DNA of 64,000 bases from an uncultured Collinsella sp. (GCA_900542305.1 UQMU01000008.1:1-64000); one strand, 5' to 3'. Shown: positions 7,275 through 16,633, counted from the stretch's first letter. Made by a program: numbers and translations. The notes: a model not told the origin generated them from the letters alone.

Positions 7275-8960
7275 CTAGTCGCGCGTCAGCTTGCGGTGAA
7301 TACGATGCGGCTGGGCTGCGTCCTCGCCCAGGCGCTCGATGCGGTTGGCCTGATAGGCCTCGAAGTTGCCCTCGAACCAATACCAGTTGCCCGGATTCTC
7401 GTCGGTGCCCTCCCACGCCAGAATGTGCGTGGCGACGCGGTCCAGGAACATACGGTCGTGGCTAATGACCACCGAGCAGCCCGGGAACTCGAGCAGCGCC
7501 GCTTCGAGCGAGGACAGCGTCTCGACATCGAGGTCGTTCGTGGGCTCGTCGAGGAGCAGCAGGTTGCCGCCCTGCTTGAGCGTGAGCGCCAGGTTCAGAC
7601 GGTTGCGCTCGCCACCGGAGAGTACGCCAGCGCGTTTCTGCTGGTCCTGGCCCTTAAAGCCAAAGCTCGCCACATAAGCACGGCTCGGAACCTCGGTCTC
7701 GCCGACCATCATGTGGTCCAGGCCGTCCGAGACGACCTCCCACAGGTTCTTGTCGGGGTCGATGCCGGAACGGTTCTGATCGACATAGGAGATCTTGACG
7801 GTCTCGCCCACCTCGAGCTCGCCCGAAGTCAGCGGCTCCAGGCCCACGATGGTCTTGAACAGCGTGGTCTTGCCCACACCGTTGGGGCCGATGACGCCCA
7901 CGATGCCGTTACGCGGCAGGGTGAAAGAAAGGTCGTCGATGAGCACGCGACCGTCGAATTCCTTGTGCAGGTGATGGGCCTCGAGCACCTTGTTACCCAA
8001 ACGCGGTCCAACGGGAATGCGGATATCGGTCCAGTCGAGCTTCTGGCTTGCGCGGGCCTCGGCCTCCATCTCCTCGTAGCGAGCCAGACGGGCCTTGTTC
8101 TTTGCCTGGCGAGCCTTGGGCGAGCTGCGTACCCACTCGAGCTCGGCCTCCATGCGCTTGGCGAGCTTGGCATCGCGGTTACCCTGTGCCTCGATACGCG
8201 CGGCCTTGGTCTCCAGATACGTGGAGTAGTTGCCCTTGTAGGGATAAAGGTGACCGCGGTCGACCTCGCAGATCCACTCGGCAACGTTATCCAAGAAGTA
8301 GCGATCGTGCGTGACGGCAAGCACCGCGCCCTGGTAGTTGTGCAGGAAGTGCTCGAGCCACAGGATCGACTCGGCGTCTAGGTGGTTCGTGGGCTCGTCG
8401 AGCAGCAGCAGGTCGGGAGCTTCGAGCAGCAGCTTGCACAGGGCCACGCGACGGCGCTCGCCGCCGGAAAGTACGTTGACCGGCATGTCGGAATCGGGCA
8501 GCTGCAGGGCGTCCATGGCCTGGCCGAGCTTAGAATCGATATCCCAGCCGTCGGCGGCGTCGATCTCGTCCTGGAGCTTTCCCATCTCGGCCATGAGGGC
8601 GTCCATGTCGCAATCCGGGTCGCACATCTCCTCGCCGATCTTGTTGAAGCGATCGATCTTGGCGATCATGTCGCCAAATGCCATGCGCACGTTCTCGATG
8701 ACGGTCTTGTCATCATCGAGCGGCGGCTCCTGCTGCAGGATACCCACGGTGTAGCCGGGAGTGAGCCTGGCATCGCCGTTGGAGACCTCCTCGATGCCGG
8801 CCATGATCTTGAGCAGGGTCGACTTGCCCATACCGTTGGGGCCCACGACGCCGATCTTGGCACCGGGGTAGAAGCTCAGGGTCACGTCGTCAAGGATCAC
8901 CTTGTCGCCATGGGCCTTGCGAGCCTGATACATCTGGTAGATAAACTCCGCCACAGTCAT
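7275..8960 (-). CDS. ettA: Energy-dependent translational throttle protein EttA (ABC-F ATPase)
   Basis: This is a 561-residue soluble protein with two tandem ATP-binding cassettes and no membrane domain. Cassette 1 has Walker A GPNGMGKST, signature LSGGERRRVAL and Walker B LLLLDEPTNHLDA. Cassette 2 has GPNGVGKTT, LSGGERNRLNLA and LLLLDEPTNDLD. The linker between them is rich in Arg, Lys and Ala (about residues 240-300), as in the P-site interaction motif of ABC-F proteins. The opening AEFIYQMYQARKAHGDK is typical of EttA, which binds the ribosomal E site and gates translation according to ADP/ATP. Length matches the family. It is a single gene with an AAGGAGAA ribosome site. Confidence 0.93.
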   Translation of the reverse strand: MTVAEFIYQMYQARKAHGDKVILDDVTLSFYPGAKIGVVGPNGMGKSTLLKIMAGIEEVSNGDARLTPGYTVGILQQEPPLDDDKTVIENVRMAFGDMIAKIDRFNKIGEEMCDPDCDMDALMAEMGKLQDEIDAADGWDIDSKLGQAMDALQLPDSDMPVNVLSGGERRRVALCKLLLEAPDLLLLDEPTNHLDAESILWLEHFLHNYQGAVLAVTHDRYFLDNVAEWICEVDRGHLYPYKGNYSTYLETKAARIEAQGNRDAKLAKRMEAELEWVRSSPKARQAKNKARLARYEEMEAEARASQKLDWTDIRIPVGPRLGNKVLEAHHLHKEFDGRVLIDDLSFTLPRNGIVGVIGPNGVGKTTLFKTIVGLEPLTSGELEVGETVKISYVDQNRSGIDPDKNLWEVVSDGLDHMMVGETEVPSRAYVASFGFKGQDQQKRAGVLSGGERNRLNLALTLKQGGNLLLLDEPTNDLDVETLSSLEAALLEFPGCSVVISHDRMFLDRVATHILAWEGTDENPGNWYWFEGNFEAYQANRIERLGEDAAQPHRIHRKLTRD

Positions 8961-9043
8961 TTCTCCTTATCTAGCTGCGGAAATCTTCTCCCCCTCTCCG
9001 TTTTGGAAAAAGCGGAGAGGCAGTTCGCGCGTTCTAATAAAAA

Positions 9044-9065
9044 GGGGCATGGTTGCCCACGCCCC
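9044..9065 (-). terminator. Terminator of the SdpI-like gene
   Basis: On the minus strand GGGGC and GCCCC arms flank a short loop and are followed by TTTTTATT. It lies downstream of the SdpI-like gene. Confidence 0.7.
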
Positions 9066-9131
9066 CTAATACTACCTGGGAAAAGTCCCCCGGAACATAC
9101 TATGAACTGTGTACGCTAGTTTTCCGCAACC

Positions 9132-9836
9132 TTAACGAACGGCTCGCTGCGATTTGCGCCACAGCAGATACGAATAGGCGTAGGCAGCCCCGGCCGAACC
9201 AAACGCCAGAACCGCAATCACCGCGGCGACGACTTCACTCGAAAGCACGCTACCCGCCACGCCCATCGCAATCAGACCAACACCCAGCACCATAAAGCAG
9301 GCGCCGCCAAAACGCTGCGTACGGCGCCAGTTCTCGGGATCGGCAAGCGCCCAGGGCGTCTTGATACCGAGCGTATAGTTCTGCTTCACGCGCGGCAAGT
9401 AGTTGCCTACGCCGATGAATAGCAAACCGACAGCACCGGAAATCAGCACGTTAACCGAACCGACCGCCGGCACCACGCCCCAGACCGTAAGCTCTCCCAG
9501 CCAGCTTATGGCGCACATGAACAAGGTGAAGGCGATTACGAAGCCCTGGTAGAATTTGCCCGAGGTTCGATATGCCTCACCTTTGGGGTCGATGCGCGGC
9601 ACCACGCAGAACATTGCGAGAAGCACCAGAGGCAGCACGCCGAGCGCGGAGGCCATCCAGCTAGGACCCCAACCGTCGACGGCGCCGTTCGCGCCCCAGT
9701 GCGTGGGAATCTGCGCAGGCAAGCTCGGCATCACCATGAGGTGCGCTACGACATTGGCGACGCAAAGAGCGACCAGCGCAATCCACACGCGCGACGATAC
9801 CCCCGTGGGGTGAATGCCCTTGTTTTCGTTATTCAT
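9132..9836 (-). CDS. SdpI/DUF1648-like membrane protein
   Basis: This 234-residue protein has about six hydrophobic segments. The N-terminal part contains PSLPAQIPTHWGANGAVDGWG, the DUF1648 signature in which a His-Trp pair lies in the first outside loop. The later part has NYTLGIKTPWALADPENWRRTQRFGG, the conserved SdpI stretch. In Bacillus, SdpI gives immunity to the SdpC toxin and acts as signal receptor for SdpR. No sdpC-like toxin is visible here, so the ligand is unknown. The ATG overlaps the stop codon of the ArsR-type gene by 8 bases, showing translational coupling. Confidence 0.85.
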   Translation of the reverse strand: MNNENKGIHPTGVSSRVWIALVALCVANVVAHLMVMPSLPAQIPTHWGANGAVDGWGPSWMASALGVLPLVLLAMFCVVPRIDPKGEAYRTSGKFYQGFVIAFTLFMCAISWLGELTVWGVVPAVGSVNVLISGAVGLLFIGVGNYLPRVKQNYTLGIKTPWALADPENWRRTQRFGGACFMVLGVGLIAMGVAGSVLSSEVVAAVIAVLAFGSAGAAYAYSYLLWRKSQRAVR

Positions 9837-10107
9837 CCTTATCACCTTCAGTGTTTGTAAAGCCCATAAACCAGCCAATTAAATCCTGCATGACGGTGGT
9901 GTTTAAGCTGTATACGATGTTTTGGCCATGGCGCTCGTCGGTCACCAACCCGGCGTTTTTGAGCGTCGCCAAGTGATGGCTCAGCGATGGCTTACTGATA
10001 TCGAAATGCTCGGCAAGCTCCCCCGCCGCGCAATTGCCCTCGCGCAGCAACTCCAAAATGCGCCGTCGCGTTGGATCGGCAAGCGCCTTAAAACCCTCTC
10101 CCGGCAT
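9829..10107 (-). CDS. ArsR-family repressor, SdpR-like
   Basis: This is a 92-residue winged-helix protein: FKALADPTRRRILELLREG, then ISKPSLSHHLATLKNAGLV as recognition helix, then the wing DERHGQNIVYSLN. No Cys-based metal site is present. This matches the SdpR branch rather than metal-sensing ArsR proteins. The start chosen is the ATG right behind GAGGAGGTCTT; two further upstream ATGs are possible. It is co-transcribed with the SdpI-like gene and probably autoregulates the pair. Confidence 0.88.
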   Translation of the reverse strand: MPGEGFKALADPTRRRILELLREGNCAAGELAEHFDISKPSLSHHLATLKNAGLVTDERHGQNIVYSLNTTVMQDLIGWFMGFTNTEGDKDE

Positions 10108-10141
10108 AAGACCTCCTCTCATCATCTCTCATGACGCGCAC

Positions 10142-10171
10142 ACTATACTCGATATTTAGATGTTTGTCTAA
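10142..10171 (-). promoter_or_regulatory. Promoter and probable operator of the SdpR/SdpI-like operon
   Basis: TTAGAC (10166-10171) and TATAGT (10142-10147) on the minus strand are 18 bases apart. The inverted repeat TTAGA-N6-TCTAA (10156-10171), with one more TCTAA half-site to its right, lies over the -35 region, a natural site for autorepression by the ArsR-type protein. Confidence 0.5.
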
Positions 10172-10334
10172 CTGTCTAATCTTGTACTCAAAAAAAATAG
10201 CCACCTCCGCGTAATGCGAAGATGGCCACTTCTCACGCTACAAACGTGTTTTGGAGTTGGCTAACCCGCGGCAACGGGCGCCATCTGCTTCAATCTTATG
10301 CGAATCCCGATCCCATTTCAACAAACCCCAAGGG

Positions 10335-10364
10335 TTCAAATGGAATCGTAATAATACCTATAAT
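10335..10364 (+). promoter_or_regulatory. Possible promoter of tcdA
   Basis: TATAAT (10359-10364) is a perfect -10 box. The -35 is weak (TTCAAA at 10335, 18 bases away). Confidence 0.4.
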
Positions 10365-10408
10365 GGCGATAGCTAAAACACAATTCGCTTCCCCATCGGA
10401 GGATGTCT

Positions 10409-11203
10409 ATGACCGAAACCGCTGCCGCTCTTGTCGAGACGCGCGATACCAAGCTCGAGATCATCATGGGCCGCGAGGCACTCGACAAACTCGCCGCCGC
10501 CACGGTGCTGGTGCTCGGCTGCGGAGGTGTGGGCTCCAATTGCTGCGAGGCACTTGCCCGCGGCGGCATTGGTCATTTCGTCATTCTGGATAAGGACATC
10601 ATCGCGCCCAGCAATATCAATCGCCAGGCCATCGCCTTTCAAAGCACCATCGGCAAGCGCAAGGTCGATGTTATGGAAGCCATGATCCACGACATCAATC
10701 CAGCCGCTACCGTCATCAAGCGCACCGAATACCTGTTGAGCGACAATATCGACGAATTTTTCGCGCGCGTTTTGGAGCAGACGGACGGCAAGCTCGACTA
10801 CGTCGTCGACGCCATCGACACCATCTCGGCCAAGCTCACCATTGCCAAATATGCTCAGGACCACGGCATTCGTTTGGTTAGCTCCATGGGCGGAGCCAAC
10901 AAGCTCCATCCCGAGTGCCTCCGCTTTGCCGACATTTTCGATACGGTACGTGACCCCATGAGCCGCATCATGCGCAAAGAATGCAAGAAGCGCGGAATCA
11001 AGAGTCTGCATGTACTGTTTAGCTGCGAGGAATCGGTTAAGACGCAGCCCCGCGACCCTTCCAATATCCACGAGCGCACCGAGCTGGGAACCGCCAGCTT
11101 TATGCCGCCCATCATGGGCCAGATGATCGCCGGAGAGGTTATCCGCCAGATCAGTGGCCGCGGCACCGAGCGCGTGCGCGCCGATGGCCAGCGCCTAGAC
11201 TAG
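10409..11203 (+). CDS. tcdA: tRNA threonylcarbamoyladenosine dehydratase
   Basis: This 264-residue ThiF/E1-like enzyme has the nucleotide-binding loop VLGCGGVGSNCCEALARGGIG near residue 35, then DKDIIAPSNINRQ and YVVDAIDTISAK, all typical of TcdA (CsdL/YgdL). The enzyme uses ATP to cyclise the t6A side chain at position 37 of ANN-decoding tRNAs. The second ATG is taken as start because GGAGG lies six bases before it; the first ATG abuts the same site. The tatD-like gene follows after 14 bases, so they are likely co-transcribed. Confidence 0.92.
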   Translation: MTETAAALVETRDTKLEIIMGREALDKLAAATVLVLGCGGVGSNCCEALARGGIGHFVILDKDIIAPSNINRQAIAFQSTIGKRKVDVMEAMIHDINPAATVIKRTEYLLSDNIDEFFARVLEQTDGKLDYVVDAIDTISAKLTIAKYAQDHGIRLVSSMGGANKLHPECLRFADIFDTVRDPMSRIMRKECKKRGIKSLHVLFSCEESVKTQPRDPSNIHERTELGTASFMPPIMGQMIAGEVIRQISGRGTERVRADGQRLD

Positions 11204-11217
11204 CGGAGCGCACCGAG

Positions 11218-12000
11218 ATGGAGCCCCGGTTATTTGATGCACACTGCCATCTTGATTTAATGGCTCACCCGGACGCCGTTGCCGATGAGGCGACGGCGCT
11301 GGGCTTGGGTCTATTTGACTGCGGCGTCAATCCGCGCGACTTTTCGGCCGCAAACGAGCGCGCCTGTCGCCAACCAGGCATCATCGCCGGCGTTGGGCTT
11401 CACCCCTGGTGGCTCGCCGATGGTCACTGCGGTTTTGTCGAAGTCAATCTGCTTTGCGAAGTTGCTGCCCAAGAACGCTACATCGGCGAAGTCGGACTCG
11501 ACTTTTCCGCGCGCTTTGCTGGAAGTGAGCCGCTACAAATACAGGCACTTAACCGGCTCTGCGATGCGCTCGTGCAGCATCCTCTTACCGGGCGCGTGAT
11601 ATCAATTCACGCCGTTCGTTCGGCAGGAGCCGTACTGGACGTCCTCGAATCGCATGGACCACTCATCCCAAACCCCGACTCCCCCGTTATCATCTTCCAC
11701 TGGTTTAGCGGTACTTCGGACGAACTCGTCCGCGCGCGTAATGCGGGCTGTTATTTTTCCGTCAACGAACGCATGCTCGCATCTAAACGAGGACGCGAAT
11801 ACGTACGACAAATTCCACTCGATCGTTTACTGCTCGAGACCGATGCACCAGCGGAGGCAAACGCAGAAATAAGCGCACAGTCACTCATCAGATCGCTCGA
11901 AAGCGCCTCAGAACACGTCGCCTCGCTCAAAAAATGCGACGCAAAGCATATTGAGTCGGCGGTTTTAGCGAATGCACACTCTGTTTTTAGCCTTCGCTAA
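11218..12000 (+). CDS. TatD-family metal-dependent hydrolase
   Basis: This 260-residue TIM-barrel protein carries the TatD metal-site motifs in order: DAHCHLD (HxH), GLHPWW, IGEVGLDF (catalytic Glu), SIHAVR and LLLETDAPAE. Family members are Mg-dependent DNases or related hydrolases. It follows tcdA closely. One substitution relative to typical members is the rather degenerate stretch around FHWFSGT. The exact substrate is unknown. Confidence 0.88.
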   Translation: MEPRLFDAHCHLDLMAHPDAVADEATALGLGLFDCGVNPRDFSAANERACRQPGIIAGVGLHPWWLADGHCGFVEVNLLCEVAAQERYIGEVGLDFSARFAGSEPLQIQALNRLCDALVQHPLTGRVISIHAVRSAGAVLDVLESHGPLIPNPDSPVIIFHWFSGTSDELVRARNAGCYFSVNERMLASKRGREYVRQIPLDRLLLETDAPAEANAEISAQSLIRSLESASEHVASLKKCDAKHIESAVLANAHSVFSLR

Positions 12001-12005
12001 CCCCT

Positions 12006-12234
12006 GTGGTCAAAAAACGTCAAATATGAGTACTGCTAGCGAAATGGATACATTACTCTGAGCTTTCCGACCACCAGAATAATCTACGATTGTCCATTAA
12101 CTAACACTTTTACAGTCACTCATCCTGCATTTTCGCAATCTTAAACCCCTCCAAACGCTCAAATCACGTCTGAAGGGGTCGATTTTGCTGCGACTAAATT
12201 AGTCACAGTACTCATATTTGGCTTTTTTGACCAC
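12006..12234. repeat. Intergenic element bounded by ~29-base inverted repeats
   Basis: GTGGTCAAAAAACG..ATATGAGTACTG (12006-12035) reappears inverted at 12206-12234 with two or three differences. The ~170 bases between carry no gene, a GACTAAATTAGTC palindrome (12192-12204) next to the right arm, and a CCCCTCCA..TGAAGGGG hairpin. It fills the gap between convergent tatD and frlD. It looks like a small non-coding inverted-repeat element (MITE-like). No target-site duplication was established. Confidence 0.65.
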
Positions 12235-12278
12235 CGAGTCACGGGAAGGCACCAATACAGCTCCCCGGGACAGCTCGG

Positions 12279-13142
12279 CTATTCGACGATTGGTGCTCCG
12301 TGGCCCCAAGAACCTTCCATGCCGCACACGGTCGAGGCAAACCCGGCAGCAAAGTCGAGCGCGCGCTCGATGGCCTCGGCGCCATCCTCACCACGCTTGG
12401 CGGAATCGAGATAGCACATCAAAAACGAGGTGAGGAACGAGTCGCCCGCCCCCATGGTGTCCTTCATGTCCGTTACCGGTTTAGCCAGCTGGCGGTAATA
12501 ACGCTCGCCGTCGTAAGCAATGCAGCCCTCGGCGCCCGCCGTAGCCGACACAAAACGCGGACCCAGGCCCTTCACCCATGCCAGACGCTCGCGAATCTCG
12601 TCCTCACTCGCGGCATCCGCCGCACTAAAGAAAGCGAAATCGACGTAGGGCGCAATCTGCTCGTAGTACTCGTCGGTGGAGTCATCCGAAAAGTCAAAAG
12701 AGACCGTGACGCCCGCAGCCTTCAGCTTGGGCAGCTCGCGCTCGGTAAAGCAATAGTTGCCCGAATGAACCACATCGAACTGCTTCATGTACGAAAGGTC
12801 AAAGCGATCGAGGACATAGCGCGCATCGCCACGGATACCGCCCTCGTTGGAGCCAAGGAAGACACGGTCACCGTCAACGACGGTCACGCGAGCCGCTCCG
12901 TTCTCGCCAATCATCTGCTCGCACTTGTCAAGCTCGATACCTTCATCCTCGAGGCTTGCAATGACATGCTCGGCAGCGGCGTCATTGCCAAAAATGCCCA
13001 TGTATGCGGAGCGTGCGGCACCGCATTTCTTGGCATAAACGGCGAAGTTCACCGCATTGCCGCCGGGATACATGGTGTGGATATGCTCGTAGCGATCGAC
13101 GACGTTGTCGCCAAATCCGAGCGCGTTAACGTTAAATGCCAT
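12279..13142 (-). CDS. frlD: PfkB-family kinase, probable fructoselysine 6-kinase
   Basis: This is a 287-residue ribokinase-fold protein. The N-terminal substrate site has NVVDRYEHIHTMYPGGNAVN, and the C-terminal motif DTMGAGDSFLTSF contains the catalytic Asp and anion hole of PfkB kinases. The frl identity comes from the neighbours: a SIS-domain deglycase and an FrlC-like epimerase, a trio specific for Amadori products. It would phosphorylate fructoselysine at C6. It is the last gene of the operon, 14 bases after frlB. Confidence 0.82.
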   Translation of the reverse strand: MAFNVNALGFGDNVVDRYEHIHTMYPGGNAVNFAVYAKKCGAARSAYMGIFGNDAAAEHVIASLEDEGIELDKCEQMIGENGAARVTVVDGDRVFLGSNEGGIRGDARYVLDRFDLSYMKQFDVVHSGNYCFTERELPKLKAAGVTVSFDFSDDSTDEYYEQIAPYVDFAFFSAADAASEDEIRERLAWVKGLGPRFVSATAGAEGCIAYDGERYYRQLAKPVTDMKDTMGAGDSFLTSFLMCYLDSAKRGEDGAEAIERALDFAAGFASTVCGMEGSWGHGAPIVE

Positions 13143-13156
13143 GGCCTTTGCCCCTT

Positions 13157-14125
13157 CTAGTACTCGACAACACCCATATAGCGACGGAAATCGGGATCGT
13201 GATCAAACACCTTGCCGCGTGCAGCACGCAGCTCGCAGTTCATGGCGTAGAACAGCACCGGGTCCAGATAGGCACGGACGCTCGCCGGCACGGCTTCCAT
13301 ACCGTACTCCTTGGCATCGAGCACCATCAGCGTATCGGTATGCGTCTTAAGGAACGCCAGGGCGCGCTCGTCCATAGCACGGCACTCGCTGGAGCCCATC
13401 TGCAGGAAGTAAAAAACGCCATCCTGAGTAACCTCGAAGGGGCCGTGGAAGTACTCGGCAGAGTGGATGTAGCTACAGTGCTGCCACTGCATCTCCATAA
13501 GAGAGCAGATAGCGAAACCGTAGGTCTGGCTAAAGTTGGGACCGCTGCCCAGAATGTAGAAGAACTCGTGCTCCTGGCAAAGCTTGGCAAAGCGATCGCC
13601 CAGCTCGGCATTTACCTTCTCGCGTGCCGGGGGAAGAATCTTATCCATCTCGGCGATACCGGCATACATATCGGCAAGATCGGCGTAGCCCTCCTGCTGA
13701 TCGAGCAGCTCGGCCGCAAGCGACAGCGAAATGCCAGCGGGGACCTCGGCCTGCGGCACGCCCTCGCCCCACGGGTAGACCCACGTGGTCCACTTGCCGG
13801 AGTCGATCTTGGATCCAGCGTTGTCGGTCTGGGCGATCACCGTAGCGCCGGCAGCAAGGGCAATCTCGCAGCCCTCGACGACCTCAGGGGTGTTGCCACT
13901 GTGGCTACAAGCGATGACCAGGGACTTCTCGCCCAGACGACGCGGACGCATGATATCGAACTCGCGAGCCGTATAGATATACGAAGTGAAGGTGGTTGCC
14001 TCGCGCTGCAGAAGCTCATGGGCCGGGATCAAATCGATCATGGAGCCACCGCAAGCAATCCAGTAGACGCTGTCGAACTTGCCCTTCTCGGCAATTGCCT
14101 CTTTGATCAGATCGTGTGCGTTCAT
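13157..14125 (-). CDS. frlB: SIS-domain fructoselysine-6-phosphate deglycase
   Basis: This 322-residue protein has two sugar-isomerase (SIS) domains; the first carries SLVIACSHSGNTPEVVEG, the phosphosugar-binding Ser/Thr loop. The opening DSVYWIACGGSMIDLIPAHELL and the C-terminal PVLFYAMNCELRAARGKVFDHDPD fit FrlB rather than GlmS. FrlB splits fructoselysine 6-phosphate into glucose 6-phosphate and lysine. The start at MNAHDLIK is chosen from the AAAGGAAC site. The glucose 6-phosphate produced could enter glycolysis through pgi, also in this window. Confidence 0.87.
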   Translation of the reverse strand: MNAHDLIKEAIAEKGKFDSVYWIACGGSMIDLIPAHELLQREATTFTSYIYTAREFDIMRPRRLGEKSLVIACSHSGNTPEVVEGCEIALAAGATVIAQTDNAGSKIDSGKWTTWVYPWGEGVPQAEVPAGISLSLAAELLDQQEGYADLADMYAGIAEMDKILPPAREKVNAELGDRFAKLCQEHEFFYILGSGPNFSQTYGFAICSLMEMQWQHCSYIHSAEYFHGPFEVTQDGVFYFLQMGSSECRAMDERALAFLKTHTDTLMVLDAKEYGMEAVPASVRAYLDPVLFYAMNCELRAARGKVFDHDPDFRRYMGVVEY

Positions 14126-14187
14126 ATCCAGTTCCTTTCTTATTTGGCCCGCAATCAATGACGTTGGTTGCGTGGCCGATGGTTGTT

Positions 14188-15039
14188 TTAGTCAATCAGA
14201 TATTTCTCGAATGCGGCCATGTTCTTGGCATCTGCCGCCGCCGGATCATCGTAGTAACGACCGTCCGTGATTTCCTGGCCCAGCATGCCGTCGAAACCAT
14301 GGGCGTTGAGCGTGGCGACGAAGGCGTCCATATCGTGCTTGCCATCGCCCCACACCAGATGGCCATACGGGTCACCGTCGATAAAGTGCATCTCGTGAAT
14401 TGCCCCATCACCAAAGGCGGCAAACCAGTCCTCGAGCGTCTCGCCTGCAACGCCCATCGCGGTTGTATCAACCATGGGCTGTAAGTACGGGCTCGCGACC
14501 TCGTCAATCATGCGCTTCGCATCGGAAACCGTCGTCACAAGGTTGCTCTCCTCGGGACGCAGGCTTTCCATCGTAAGCACCAGACCGTGCTCGCCGGCAT
14601 ACTCCGCCAGAATGGACAAGTGCTCGCGGCTGCGCTTCCAGGCTTCCTCGCGGTCCTCGTCCCAGTCGCCCCAGCCCGAGTTGATGGACATGCGGTCGCA
14701 CCCAAGTACCTCGGCAAGCTCAATGCCGTGCTTAAAGTACGCCAAGCTGCGCTGTTCATGCAGCGGTTTGCGTGCGCAGTACTGCCAAGGATAGACAACA
14801 TTCTCGGGACACAGAGTACGATACCTAAGCCCACGGTCTGCAGCCTTTTTCGCCAGGACCTCAGCTTCAAAGTAGCCCGTGTGGTCGAGCGTCACATGCG
14901 GCTCCGCACACCACAGCTCAATGGACTCAAAGCCCAAACGCTGCTGCACATCAAGGAAGTAATCGAGCGACCACATGATGTAGTGGATATTCATGCCCGC
15001 AATCTGTTCGCGGTGCAGCGTCGGTTTGGATTCAGACAT
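14188..15039 (-). CDS. frlC: Sugar phosphate isomerase/epimerase-like protein, FrlC-like
   Basis: This 283-residue TIM-barrel of the xylose-isomerase-like AP2Ec family has metal-binding residues visible in ELWCAEPH, LTMESLRPEE, VDTTAMGV and HEMHFIDGD. FrlC interconverts fructoselysine and psicoselysine, widening the range of usable Amadori products. Its ATG follows the stop of the amidohydrolase gene by one base, and its AAGGAGGC site lies inside that gene, so translation is coupled. Confidence 0.82.
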   Translation of the reverse strand: MSESKPTLHREQIAGMNIHYIMWSLDYFLDVQQRLGFESIELWCAEPHVTLDHTGYFEAEVLAKKAADRGLRYRTLCPENVVYPWQYCARKPLHEQRSLAYFKHGIELAEVLGCDRMSINSGWGDWDEDREEAWKRSREHLSILAEYAGEHGLVLTMESLRPEESNLVTTVSDAKRMIDEVASPYLQPMVDTTAMGVAGETLEDWFAAFGDGAIHEMHFIDGDPYGHLVWGDGKHDMDAFVATLNAHGFDGMLGQEITDGRYYDDPAAADAKNMAAFEKYLID

Positions 15040-15040
15040 C

Positions 15041-16624
15041 TTATGCCTCCTTATTTCGATCGAACACGATTTGTCCGTCCGACATCGTCATATCAACCGC
15101 AAGATCGCGTGCGTCGCGATAATCGAGGTCGAACACATCCCGATCGAGCACGCAGATATCGGCAAGCTTGCCAACCTCAAGCGTACCCAGCTCGTCTTCG
15201 CGCATCAGGTCGTACGCGCCCCCGGCAGTCCAAGCGCGCAAGAGCTCGACAAGCGTCAGCGCGTTGACCTCATTCACGGGCAGTCCGTCGTCGAAGTATC
15301 CGCCGCACGCACTGTAGATTGACTCGCCCAAACTCGGAATCAACAGCGGTAAATCCGTGCCACAGCACACTGTGCATCCGGAATCTTCCATGCCGCGGCG
15401 ATTCCAGCTGTGCAAAAGTCGCGTCTCACCAATTTGTCGACGCATCATCGACAGGCAATCCTCGCGCCGGTCCAGCGTTAGAATCTGCGGATAGACCTCG
15501 CAAATTCCACCTAACTTGCCAAACTCGACAAGATCGGTCGGATCAGAGTTCTCGAGATCGGTAATCGCATGGCGGCGAAGCATCCGTCCATGCTCGTCTC
15601 GAGGCAGCGAGGCATAGAGCGCCACGGTGCGACGAACGGCGCCATCGCCCTGGCAATGCAAGGAATATCGGAAGCCGTCAGCATCAATTGCACGCAGCTC
15701 GTTCTCAATCAGATCCCACTCTGGCTCCTCGACGACCGTCTTGCCGGCAGCGCCCGCATCGGCCGTGTCCTCATAGGGTTCAATCATCTCGGCAAGCCCC
15801 GCCCATACGCCGCGATCGGTCATACGGTTGAAGCCAGAAAAACGAACGAACGGTCCCCGGAAGCGCTCTCGCGCCTCGCGGGCATATGCCAGATTTGCAC
15901 CGGCACCCACCGGCTGCGACATCATAGAGACGCGAACCGTCAGCTCACCAGATTCCTCACGGCGAGCCATTTCGTCGGCAAAGCCGTAATAGTCATCAAA
16001 CGCCATCTCCTTGATGGCGGTGACGCCGCGCTCGTTAAGCATGTTCATGTAGTCCGAATACCCGGCACGCACCTCGGGCAGCGCGAGGAAATCGCTCATC
16101 ATGCGCCAGATCTTCTCGGCATAGCACGCCTGGGGCGTAAAGCCGTATCGCGCACTAGCGGCAGCATTGAGAACGCAGGTCTCCGCACCCGATGTAAAGC
16201 AGACAACGGGGATATCGCCAAAACAATCGTCAAACACAGCTGCCGTATTTGCGTTCTCGGCATCCGATGCCAACGTTTCGGGTAGGTTGTGGCCAAAAGC
16301 CGCCGCGCAATCCGGATGACCTTCTTTCCATGCACGCAAGAGCGACACGGCCTCTTTGGCATCGGCGATGCCGGACAGATCAGACCCCAACGTCCGCAGC
16401 GCCCAGCCTGTATAGAAGGTATGCACATCGATCAGGCCAGGCATGACGGTACGGTCGCCCAGGTCAACTACCTCGTCCGCCTGGGTCAAATACGAAGCCG
16501 CCTCACACTTGGTGCCAACAGCCTCAATTCGATTGCCACGGACCGCTACGAAACCTTCAAACGGCAGGTCCCCCGTACCGGTAAAGACGCTCTTAGACGT
16601 CAGGACCGTCAAACGATCAGACAT
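15041..16624 (-). CDS. Amidohydrolase family protein (YtcJ-like)
   Basis: This 527-residue metal-dependent hydrolase has VMPGLIDVHTFYTGWA near the start; the usual HxH is reduced to a single clear His here, with Phe-Tyr following. SLHCQGDGAVRRTVALY supplies the C-terminal metal ligands and EVGKLADICVLDRDVFDLD the closing beta-sandwich. YtcJ-like enzymes cleave amides or cyclic ureides. It sits between the carrier and the frl enzymes, so an N-acyl or peptide-linked Amadori compound is a reasonable but unproven substrate. The ATG start (16624) is favoured by an AGGTGG site at about 16630-16635; an alternative ATG lies nine bases upstream. Confidence 0.75.
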   Translation of the reverse strand: MSDRLTVLTSKSVFTGTGDLPFEGFVAVRGNRIEAVGTKCEAASYLTQADEVVDLGDRTVMPGLIDVHTFYTGWALRTLGSDLSGIADAKEAVSLLRAWKEGHPDCAAAFGHNLPETLASDAENANTAAVFDDCFGDIPVVCFTSGAETCVLNAAASARYGFTPQACYAEKIWRMMSDFLALPEVRAGYSDYMNMLNERGVTAIKEMAFDDYYGFADEMARREESGELTVRVSMMSQPVGAGANLAYAREARERFRGPFVRFSGFNRMTDRGVWAGLAEMIEPYEDTADAGAAGKTVVEEPEWDLIENELRAIDADGFRYSLHCQGDGAVRRTVALYASLPRDEHGRMLRRHAITDLENSDPTDLVEFGKLGGICEVYPQILTLDRREDCLSMMRRQIGETRLLHSWNRRGMEDSGCTVCCGTDLPLLIPSLGESIYSACGGYFDDGLPVNEVNALTLVELLRAWTAGGAYDLMREDELGTLEVGKLADICVLDRDVFDLDYRDARDLAVDMTMSDGQIVFDRNKEA

Positions 16625-16633
16625 CACAACCAC

